A program made the translations under genes and the position numbers. Below the pieces are notes generated by a model that did no database searches, had not been told where the DNA came from, and worked only from the letters and a program-made list of their open reading frames with translations. A DNA stretch of 64,000 nt. It comes from Ciona intestinalis (Eukaryota > Chordata > Ascidiacea > Phlebobranchia > Cionidae). The stretch covers positions 4,418,646-4,482,645 of the forward strand of contig NC_020170.2 in the NCBI RefSeq assembly GCF_000224145.3, read 5' to 3'. Below, piece after piece: positions 36,014 through 47,800 of the stretch; position 1 is the stretch's first letter; each line of letters begins with the position of its first letter.

Positions 36014-38709
36014 TAACGATTTTTTCTTGCATTTGATTAACCTTTTGTATATTGTTGCATGCTATCTATTATTCTTTTCACACTATCATTTGTGTATACT
36101 ATACTAGCGCTTTTATTTACTTTTTGTTTTAGTTTACTACTGTTTTAGCTAAACTTGTTAATGTTACAATTCGTTACCCTTGCGACGACATCTTGCCCAA
36201 CAAACTAAAATGCTGGCGCACCGTTTTGCTTTTTAAGTCTCCTAATCTGAATATTTTAAACAATAAAATATTAATAAATGTGGCTGTTTATACACTAGTA
36301 AAATAGATGTTATCATTGTTTAAAACTAAGTGCACTATCTAAAAGATAAATTATTGAATGAAAGATGTTGAACCATACAAAAAGCACATACAAATTAATT
36401 TATATGTTTTTTACAAAGTTAAAAATGAAATATGATTGGGCTTTTAATGTTTGTAGATTATTAATAAAGTTTTCAGTTGTTTAAATTTCTCATGCTCCCA
36501 TGTCTGATTCATGTTTCCTGTTTATGTTGTTAAATGGTGGCATTAGTTGATGGGGAAAAGTGTGAATACAGTATATCTACATCAAGTGTTTTTGACTACT
36601 TGAGTTTGATTGTTTCAGTTTTTGAATGTATCTTTGACTGCTTGCGTAGTTTTTGGGATGTTACCTCTGACTTTTTGGGATGTTACCTCTGTAATGATTG
36701 CAAATAAAACAGATCCAGATGTACTGTTTCTCTTAATGTTAAAATTCTGATTTAAATCCTACTGACCTAACTGTAGAGTTAAGATTTAAAGTGTGTATGA
36801 CCATTCGTTTAATAACTAGGACTACAGACTGTACACAGGAATACTGATGTACTATACTGTGGTCATGATAAAATATGATTATTTTGCAGTCAATTCATGT
36901 TTGTTAAGGTGGTTCCATTGACTGATTCTAAGTTGTAAAGTAATTTCCGTGACACCAAAACTTGAGACTAATGTTTTGGCCTTCTTTAACATAAATTTAA
37001 ATAAGTGAAGTGGAAAAATTGGCTACATACATATTTTGTATTTTTCATTGACTATTTTGTGTTATCACCACTCACCAGTACATGATTAAACTATTAGTGC
37101 TCATGTTTTCTAAATGATTTAATTACTAATATTATGTTAGCTGTCCACTTTGTATATGTAATATCATATGGTGTTGGTGTTGTATATGAAGCCTTATGGG
37201 TAGATTGTAGATGTAACCAATTCTTGAGCGAATCCTGATATTAACATAAATAATATATATGGGCCAATTCCTTCAATAAAAACCCAACTCTTATTTGAGC
37301 CAATGCAATCAATCTATTATAATTGACAATTCTTTGTTAGATTAAGAATTCTTTGTTAGAAGTAATACAAATCAATCCGGCTTCTGTGTGTATCTACATA
37401 TCTTTTGTGTAGATATTTCTACAGGCATAGATTTCTAATTTGTAAATTTTCTGTCATGTGTTGTATAGTTTGTGGCAAAAACTTGTGTCAGTAAAATTGT
37501 TGTCGCAAATATTACCCACTCGTGTTGTTAAACAAAAGCTATTGACCGTTTTTAACATGCTGAAGTCCACATTTTTTCATTAAAACTCCATCTTTTCTAA
37601 TATGTTTATATAAATTTCCAATTGCAAAACCATAAATCTTATTTATGACCATATTAAAGCTAAGCAGTTAAACTCACGCTTCGTTGTCCTTTTTCGTAGT
37701 CCATAACGTGTGTACAAGTTGGTTATAAGACGCTTAAAATAGCCAATAGAGTCTTCGTACTTCGTACCAGTCTTTTGTGGCTTGTGCAGGCTTCTCAACA
37801 TGGTTAATATGACGTCGTGTGGCATAGGAAGCACGATCAATAGAGAGGGCACAGCCGTTAACTGCCATTAAAGCGGCACGCCATTCTAAACACACAAAGA
37901 GTCGGGCATTCCGTTCAGTTTCATAATTAACTCTTTAATTAGAGCTGGTTTTACTTGAACCAACAACATTTTAACCATAAACGCTTTGTCTGCCATATAT
38001 TCCCACAGCCAACCTTAGCGACCGATCACCTACCGTATCTGTTAATTGTATTAACCGAAGCTTTTTCCGATTGCGTATACTTAAATAATTAGTAATCAGC
38101 CGACTATACGTAATCCAATTAACAGCGCATGCGTCTATAGTGTGTCCTCCGCTAAACTGTAGTTTCTCACGATTTGTGTATAACTTAACCGTATCGGATT
38201 GTGTTTTAATTTAGATATACCAAGTGAATAGCAAAATGATTGACAGATGCGTGTTGTAATATTTCGTCCAACTTTTTCGTCTGCTTGTACTCATTGCGCA
38301 GATTCCAAGAAACTTCAATATTGTTAATTGCCTCTAAACGTTATGTGTATCACGAAAATAACCGTGTCTTTCACCAGACTGGCACCTGTGCTTATATTAT
38401 TTATTCTACATTCATGTAGAAGGGTGGGGGGGAAATGGGACACTTTTTCTTTTAACTTTTTTTTAAAACTTTTTTTGTCCTATTTGGTATTAAAAAAAGA
38501 ACATTCAAAGAAATATAAAACTGTATCCTCACGACTTCTGTAGACTGTTGTTCATTGTTTAAAACACGATCAGGATATTTGTTCTTACTCCATCCTGTAT
38601 AAATCCCCCAGGAACAAGATGTGTAGCAGATCAAAACAGGTTAAACGGCAAACGCATAACCATCAACCTATATAAACCACACAACCTTCTTATTCTTAAT
38701 TTTTTTCAG
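36014..38709 (+). other. Probable first intron of RFX
   Basis: From the donor at 36013/36014 to a T-rich acceptor (TTTTTTCAG) before 38710. AT-rich, no coding signal on either strand, one MITE at 38.4 kb. The assignment as an intron is inference from the two splice signals. Confidence 0.4.
38416..38598 (-). mobile_element. MITE copy in RFX 5' intron, damaged right end
   Basis: GAAGGGTGGGGGGGAAATGG end, TGTTCATTGTTTAAAACACG and ATCAGGATATTTG; the right inverted end is eroded. Confidence 0.7.
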
Positions 38710-38876
38710 ATCCCGATCTTTTGTCATCGCATCTTCGAATTCTGTTTTCCCATCCCACCAAACAGCCGCCATGCACCAAAGTACCGCTGCTCAACAGCAG
38801 GTCCACCAAGTGGTAACGGCAAGTCACAGCCAGATACCGGTGGCCCACTACGTCAGCGTGGTGGCTTCTAAGCAAG
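38710..38876 (+). CDS. RFX: RFX first coding exon a
   Basis: Acceptor TTTTTTCAG precedes 38710, so a 5'UTR exon lies upstream. ATG at 38771 starts 35 codons, MHQSTAAQQQVHQVVTASHS and on, ending phase 1 at G|GTAGGG. It joins the exon at 40526 in frame. Gln/Val-rich, like the start of vertebrate RFX1/3. Confidence 0.75.
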
Positions 38877-41800
38877 GTAGGGTATCTAGGTTATTTGATA
38901 GGTTTTACTGTCTAAAAAAGTTTGACTGCTGAAAAGTCAATAATATTGGAAACTGCAAACAATTATTTTGTGATCATATTTTTACATGTATACTCGTATC
39001 CCTATACTGTTCAAAACATATTGCAAATCTCACCATTTTCGGCGCAAATAATCACCTATTCGCCTATATTAATACCTTTATAAAAAGGCATATAAAGTTA
39101 CGTAATCTTTCAGCAGACCCTTTTCACCAAAAACGTACCACCCACATTTTAATCGGGCTTGATAATTAAGTTAATTCAAGTTAAAACCGTCTCAACGTTT
39201 CCCAAATGTTAACAAATCTTTTTTCCGGAAAAGGAAACTTTCTTGACCAGGTGCGATGCTAGTTACACGTTAAAGCAACCATCCGAACATTACTTCCCTC
39301 ATTAATTGATTTTCTTGGCACCGCTTCTCCCTTGAAACTACCGACCGCAGCATTCCACAATCGTTCTCGCCCACTCACAAAACATTTGTTTATTTTCACG
39401 CGAAATTACCAAGCAATCTTGTCGGGCGATCCAACCACGCGCGGCATCCTCAAATCAATCACAAGTTCCGCGTCGCCTTGATGGTCGTTTCGTTTATTTC
39501 CAACTGCTTTGAAATCTATAAAACTAAAGCCATTATTGCCAAATGGCCCGTGCTGCTATACTTTATCGGTGGTCGCAACTTGCGATTTTACACCAAAAAG
39601 TTTAAACTTATAACGCAAGAAAAACTTTAAACTTGGTAGGGTCAGTAGTCACTAGTGCGTATTTACTAATACGAGGTTTCATTGGAAAGTTTTGTTTTGA
39701 AAATTGTCAGGTATTGAGGTATTATATAGCAATGTTTTCGCAGTACACGATATATTTTCGTATGTGAAGTCTGTCAAAGGGCTAAAACAAACGACCTTGT
39801 TCTACGAGTTGGACTTCAATAATATTAAGCAAACATTTAATTTTCCTATAAATTTGTCATATATTATGTTGTTACACAACGCTGTAGCATATTATTTTCG
39901 CATCGAAAGTATCATGCTCCCATTTCCGCCCCTTTCCAAATCTGGATTCCACTTTAGCAGGTGCGGTGCCGTAATTGCCATTCATGTTCATAACCTGACT
40001 TCTTTTGTCGCGCCCTTGTTAACCCATCCAGCTAATATTCATCGTCGATGATAATTTCATTACCGAGTTAGAACACGTATAAAGCAGCCGGTTACGTCTC
40101 GTCGTCGTTTTAATCATCAGTGTAACATGATCCGAAGCAAGCCAATGCAAGGAATGCATATCAAGTCAGAGTACTTAGCACCTGGCTATTACAGCGACCA
40201 AAGCCGTTACGAGTATCCGCAATATTGGGGCTACAGCCAGGAGCAAAAATGTCAAAATTATGACAGGCAGTGTTCAGGAGGGTCAGGAAACGTCCACCAA
40301 AACGGTCATTACCCGACGCACGACACAGCGTCGTTTACGTACTGTAGCGAGGGAACGAGTTACGCGCAGAATAATTACTGTAGTTACGCTACGGGTAATC
40401 AGTATAACCAAAACCAGTGGCACAATTCAACCACTTACACATATACTCAAGCAGGTATTAACTAAACACAATTTAAACATACTATTAACTTTTATTGCCA
40501 TTGTACATTCAACTTTTTATTGCAGATGCAGCTAAAACTGCAGACGCTATTAAAACGATCGTCCAGACCCAAGCTAGCCAGCAGGTATGTATATTTAGTG
40601 ATGAATCTTACTATATTAAAGCAATGACTTTTCATATCGTCCGATCTTAAAAAGATCTCTTGTGGCGCAAAGTACCTCGATACGTCGCGCAGGCTATCCG
40701 TTAGAGTGCGCCTTTCAGTCGCTTTAATGTCCTAGGTCCGTTTGCCAATCGTCTTTTCGGTATATCCCTTTCAACAAAGATGTACGTAGTTGGGTCAAGT
40801 GTGCGTAGTCATTATACCGCTCTTCCTCTCACTCAATATATATTTGCCTTGTACGCCACACCCAAGTCAAGTTAGTTCACCTGTGTTAAATTAATGGGAG
40901 TTCGAATTGCTCGCCGTTTCTATGCATTTAATAACCGCATTAAAATCCACGTTGCCAGTTACATGAGTATGTTTAAAAACTTAAGTCACGCTTATGTAAC
41001 CACTGTACTGGCGATTAAACTTGTTAAAACAGCTGTATAAACCTATTGTCACAAATTAACGCTCATATGCGTTAGTGTTGTCGTTTTTAATACATATATT
41101 TTGTGCGTGTTAATTTGTGGGTCGTTCTACTGGCTTATCTACAACGATAGTTGTGTGTCGCGGAAGTCGCGTAACTGAAAGGTATTTACAGAGTACGAAC
41201 AAAATATTCCTGCTGATGCGTCCTTAGACGCTGCAGTTATATCACGCTGCTTTAACGATGCAGTTTATCATGTTCTTTTCGTCCACGAACTGTAGCAACA
41301 GTGCTAGCTTTAGTATCTTGGTTACTAACCACTGCAGTTTGCTCTACACCTTGTCGAAATATTTATATTTGATGGTATGTAAAACTACATCGTACGTTTT
41401 TTACACGTTGGGAAACCGTCTTGAATAAAACAGATTTGATTAGTTTGTACATATCACACTAGTTAAAGTTTTACTAGCTAATTCAACACCACAAATCAAA
41501 GAAAACTTAAGCCTATATGTTCCAGAGCCCAAGTACAAACCTTTGGTTGAATTCACCTACATTTTACAAAAAATTGTTTTCCTAATGGCTTTGGTATACT
41601 TCTAACTGGCTTTGGTATACTTTTAAAGAGCGGTAGTAAAATCTACATAGTCAGTCCATTTGCCTATATAAACACCGACCGATTTGTTTGGGTTGCCATG
41701 GCGAACAGTCGTTTTTGATAACAAGTCTTAAAGGCGGCGAAAGCCCGGTCCCCCCACTTCGTTCTATTTGTCGAGTACCGGGTCGTCAGCGCGACATTCC

Positions 41801-44800
41801 TTGGTTACAGTCGGTTGCCTAGCGACCATCAGGCTGCCATGTCAATTGATAAACCGTCGCCTGGCAACGCGAGGTTTTTTATTGGCTTACTTTGTAACGG
41901 CACTTTGGCGGTCGTGGCCGACTCTTTGTAGTGACAAAGAGAGTCAGAGAATAAGTCTTCAGACTGCCGGACAAATATCTTTACCTTCTCGCCCCGTTGT
42001 CTCTTTTTCGGCACCCTTAGCTGTATTCTAAGGTATATTGAGCGCAGGTAGGATCCAGTTACACGGCCGTTTGGTCACAGTGGAGTCAAATAGTCGTAAA
42101 CAGGCAGTTTAAATCAGGAATTCAGATGCCTCAGCGGATAGTCATTGTGTGTTTTAGAAAGGCTGTGTGTTGTATTAAGGTATTGCAGTCAAGTGCTTCA
42201 TGCAGAGATCATCTCATACAGTGATAACAGCAGACTATACAGACGTTAATAGGAAAGATAGTTTGTTTTATTTGGGCTAAAGCGTCTCGCTTATGTGAAA
42301 GCATATTTATTAGGTTTTACAAGTTTGCAATCGCGTACAAGTAGTCGAAGTATAAGAACAGAACATACTTAACTCCTTTACAGTTACATTTTAAAATCAA
42401 CGTTAATTACAAAACTGTGGAACAATATGTACATAGCTGCTAACATAGATTTTCGCAGCCGTTGTAGGTGTAGGATTTTTCCGTCTTTTGTTTTTGAATA
42501 TTTCGCAAATATACCCTTGCACGGGCTTCGAATCGATGCCTTGCGTAACCGATCGTTCGCCGAATGCGACACCGACTGCACCCAAGGCAATGGACCTTTC
42601 CGTGAGCGGCAAGTCAGCGAAAACTAACCGTGTCTCCCCCTCCCCCCAGAACCACCATGGCTCGCGTGTGCTTTCAGCCGTCAATGCCATCAATCTCAAC
42701 CTCAAACGTGTAAGAGTTTTAGCGAGTGTGGCGTTGACCGAGTTTTAGATGTGTTTTTCGAGTGATTAGTTAATTCGATCATACATTGTAGTTTTAGTCG
42801 TTAATTCAAATTCACAATAGAAAAAAAAATGTTTGAAAATTTAAAATTTACTAGTTTTTGTAGCGTTTTATTGCATGTGTTAACACACCGTTTTTCTGTG
42901 CATATAACATTTTTAATTTTATGAAAAAAGGCATAGTTTTAATGCTTAAACTGCAACCCACAATGTAAGTAATAAGAACAAATACTGTACAGAAGAATTC
43001 AGTGTTGTCGTAAAATAAGAGAAGTTAGTAACACATTTTAATTTCAAAAGATAAGTTTTAGTGGCTGCGATGACAGCAGTACGGTACCATTTCCACTTTA
43101 CTAGTATAGGTCTACAAACAGTACAGGCGTCTTGTTTACAGGTTGATGGACTGACAGCAACCATACGCAGTGAGCCAGCAGTTATCACCTTATACCTGCA
43201 GAAAGTTACAGAAAGTCCCTCTAATACAAAGAGTGCGACAGGCACCAAAACACAGATAAGAACGGTATATGGTTCTGTTTTAGCCAGTGAAGTGGAACCA
43301 AGTTATATTAGGCAGGACTGGAGCAACTCTTATACAGAATAAAAACAAATGACCGCATACACCATATATATTATTTCTGTCTCCAAATACCACAAGCAAT
43401 AAAATGTGAAAGAGTATACTCGTGTGTTTGTTAAGATTATAAGCTTAACGTTCAGTTATATTCAGAATTACACAGACAGTCGTTTTTGTAGCCAGGTCAT
43501 CGACACTAAACGTAGTTATTCACAATAGTACTTGATCACTTTAGAACCATAATTAGCTAAACTACATATAAATTTCACCATGTCAAAATCACATCACCAA
43601 TATAGTGTACAGTTGTAATACGCCATTTTTCATATTTCTCTAATATCACGTGTTTTTAGGTAACCAATCAGCAACAACAGCAGCGACAATCGCAAGTTCA
43701 TGTTGTTTCGCCAAACCAACCACAGGTAAAGTTAGCGTAATCTCTTTTTTATATAAATTGCCAGCATCTAACGATAAACTATAGTGCTATAAATGGTGTT
43801 GTATTATTGCTAGAGTTTTTGTGTCGTTTTTTTACACTATACCCGACTATAAGATTAGTCCAGTAGCAGATATATAGTAAATAGCTTTAAAAAGAGTTGG
43901 TCAGGTTCAACCCATCGTCTTTTATATTCATAGACTGTAGCAGTGTAAGATTGGTTAGGTGGAAAACATTTTTTTTCAATTGAATGCAAAAAAATAACAT
44001 TTTATTGTTTAAATGCCAAAAAATATATTTTTTGATGAAATGCAGAAAAATATAATATTTTTTGGTCAAATGAAAGAAAAAACGATTTTTTTCGATCACC
44101 CCTCCCTTTTTTCAACCCACCACTCACCCCAGCATCCCACACAGGCCTCTGATTCGTCCGTATTATCCAACACCCATCACGTGCTTACCCTTACCGAGGT
44201 CGAGCTCGACCAATCAGAGCACGAGTCGCACCAGGTCTAACCGTGTTGTGTGAACTTTTCCAAAATAAAAATAAAAACGTAGAATTTTAGAAAGCTTTAC
44301 CCAAAATTTTGCAGTGATTTTTGCTTTGTAGATATCTAACGCTTTATCTATACCCGTTTTATGCATGCTGAAATCGTAATCGTACTTTTAAGTGTGTTGA
44401 TTAGTAGCCTCATATTTTTTCATGTAACAAATTCTAATACAAGTCTATTACATACAGATGTACTCCACCAACCAACTACAATACGTTGATTCTAGTGGTG
44501 ACCATGGCGTGTACGTCAACGGTTCCTCGTAAGTATAAACGCTTTTTTAAAGTCTGTTATGCATTTAAATTGTTTAAAATTTTTAATATAAACGTACCAA
44601 AAAAGGTAAAAAAGTCTATTTACAAACTACAACGAGGTAAATGAAACAGAACATCTGTCTTATATGACGACTGTCGTTTTACGGCTACGCGAAGATAAAA
44701 AAAGTTTATTTAATTTTTTTAAATGCTATAACAAACAAACAATAAAACACCTAACACCCGGGAGCTTTTCATTTATACCATAGCTGGCTTACCTGGCTAT

Positions 44801-47800
44801 TACCCTAACTTACCAAACACCCAAGCCATTACCCAAAACCTAACATATACCCCAACAACCAGGTCCAGCAATTTTCAATACAACGACACCAACCAATTGT
44901 TCACCAGCACTCAGCAGCCAAACAACAACAGTAGTGGTCTCTACTTTGATTCCACCTCTGGATCTCACGTTGGTAGCCAACCTACTGTTGTATCATCGCA
45001 ACATCAAATGGTAAGTAAAGTATAAACGTTAAAGGGCATACCAACGAAAATCATAATTTGTGTATGAATAGAAATACCTAAATGTGATCTAAAGATACTA
45101 CCAATGTTTTAAAAAATGGTGATTACTATACTGTCAACAAAAGAAAAATGCAAATATGTTAAAATAATTTATAATTAAAAAAAAACAACGTATGCAAACT
45201 TTTTTTAAATAATGTAAAATTAAAAAAAAATCGTTTAAAAACCAACTATAAAAAAAACGTACAAAAATCCACTTCATCCAACCACCTACTTTTTACAGAA
45301 CTCTCTGCAGTCAATGCAGGGCAGCGGAGGACAAAACCTCAACCAGTTCATCGCTTCGCCCGGTGGTAGCACCTACCTTATTCAAGGCTCTGGTTCTGAA
45401 GCGGGGAACTTGGTAGCGATGCCTATTGGTCACACAACGCGTGCTTCCCCCGCCACCGTAAGTCACTTCCGGCGGGAGCCGAAAACAGTAAGCATATACG
45501 ACGAGTAAGCTGCATGCATGTCGCCCCTCTATATCCCGACCCTGTATATGTATATATCCCGTAACGGTCGAGTGGCGCGGCTAAGGGATTACGGCGGTCG
45601 TGGCCCCTTTTCCTTTGTTTCAAAAAAATAAAAAAAATAGTTTGTTAAACAGTCCCACTTTATTTTTTTTCTGGTTGCGCCACCGACCCCGGTTATATAT
45701 CCTGACCCTGTCTGTATATTCGTAGGACAAGTCTGATTCTTAACAACAGATATTCAGTTGCCCTCACTGTTACACGATGCATGCACTTTCTTCGTTTTTC
45801 TTTTAAACACCATTACTTTAGTGTGATTTTTCAATTAGAAATAACTGTCTGCAACACGACATGTGTATACGCTCTTAATTTTTTTCTTTAAAATTTTAAC
45901 ACCAAATTTATAGTTTATTTCTAAAAAAACATATATTTCCCCTCCCCCAAAAGATTTCGTTTTGATTTCATATCTATTTAATAATGGCAAGCATCCATTT
46001 AAAACCCTTTCCCCCAGGTGCACTGGTTAATGGACCATTTTGAGAATTCTGAAGGTGTTTCTCTACCTCGTGCGTTAATGTACAACCACTACTTGTTGCA
46101 CTGCCAGGAGCAACAGTTAGATCCTGTAAACGCTGCTTCCTTTGGAAAACTCGTACGATCTGTCTTTATTGGGCTACGCACCCGACGTCTTGGCACAAGG
46201 TACATATTGCTTGTTTTATCTATTTTGAAGTTACCAAGTTATATAGTAGGGTGGGAGAAGTTGGGAGACCTTTTCATTCCACTTTATTGCCCCATTGTTA
46301 GTAAACAAAGAGCATTTAAAATATTATAAATCCGCATCCTTACAAGATAGACCGTTGTTATATGGTTAAACACAATCAGGATATTTGGATGTTATGTGCT
46401 ATAGGTGTCCCGTCTTACCCCACTCTACTATGTGTATGTACAAGTTCTTTAATCCAGTGTTCCCAAAAAACACCCAGTTTCTGGCCAAACACGTTTAAAT
46501 ACATCTAAAAGCACCGCTCCAACTTAATGGCGCTTGCAACGCTACTTTGTTATTATACTATGCACTATTATCACTAATCATATATCCCCCACAGAGGCAA
46601 TTCGAAATACCATTACTACGGGATTCGTATCAAAGGAAATTCTCCACTAAATAGTTTGCAGGAGGAGATAAGTTATATAGCGATGCGTCAACAGCCATCA
46701 AGCCACACAAAAAGGTTCGTCGCAAATTGTTTCATATCATTTTCATGCATTTTCTATTAAAACCAATAATGAAAAAAACGTCGTTAAACTATGTTCTTTG
46801 TGGTACTTTTTGTCATACGTATCTTATACTAATGAAAGGAAGGCCCAATCCATAATACATTTTATGTCTTAAGTGGTCAAACGGTTAATACTGTAAGAAT
46901 GTAAAGTATATACTTGTAATAGGCTATACCTACACGGTAACGTTAATACAGTATAGTCTATACTATGATGGGTTGTCTCAAGTGTGCTTTGTTACACAAA
47001 CACATCCTAAAAGCACCGTCTAGCTACTTTGTTTAAGCTAATTCAACAACATAAACCTAACTGTACAGACAAAGTGTACAACATATCCTTTTCTGTCTGA
47101 TTTAAGGCGCTATAGCAAAGCGGTTGGCGCGTTTGCATCTGGCATGTAAGTGTATCGCGTATATGTCTTTGGGCAAAACACTTTACGGCAATTAACAAAA
47201 AAATAACAACTCCAAAAATAGTTACCTACAAAGTCATATACGTGATAACTCGTAATTTACTCTCATTCATATATTAAATTACTTGAATTGAATAAACAAC
47301 TTACATTCATTTGTTCAGATTTAAGGCGCTACCGCCAGCACAGGGCGACCATAAGCCGAACATCGATAACCACGCAACGCAGTCAGCCACCGAGCAAGTA
47401 CAACAGCAAGCCCAGCAGCACCAACAGTTCTTGGGCGATGCTACACAAGCTTTACCGGATCTAGACCCAATCCAAGCAATGGAAGGCGACCCTCCGATGC
47501 CAAGTGGTATAACGTCGGTAAGTAAACACATTGATAAGCATCTTAAGTCTTAAGACAGTGGTTCCTGGGAATTTAAAAATGAAATAGAAATAAAAAAAAT
47601 CAAAAAAAGTAATATAAAAAATACAAAAAACAAAACGTATTTATTATCTGTTGGCGAAAGCAATATTACGCGCTTTAACAAGTCGCATATTTTACTTAAT
47701 TTTATTTTGTGCCACAGGACGATTTATTGATACTAGAGGATCTGTATAGAGACCATTGTGCCAATGTATTGGACATTATCGTAAGCCTGCAATTTGCTAT

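Noticed and set aside
39704..40051. 116-codon plus-strand frame in the RFX region
   Set aside because: Opens with TTG, has AT-driven composition, no splice fit with neighbours, and precedes the TATA box of exon b.
40665..40830. Possible tRNA gene or SINE head
   Set aside because: Some box-like letters but no cloverleaf pairing or proper box A/B spacing that I can support.
43887..44110. Phe/Lys/Ile-rich frames on both strands
   Set aside because: Produced by runs of A and T in an intron; no protein character.
45525..45720. Possible separate mobile element in an RFX intron bounded by TATATCCYGACCCTGT repeats
   Set aside because: Only two short imperfect direct repeats; no second copy of the body identified in the window.
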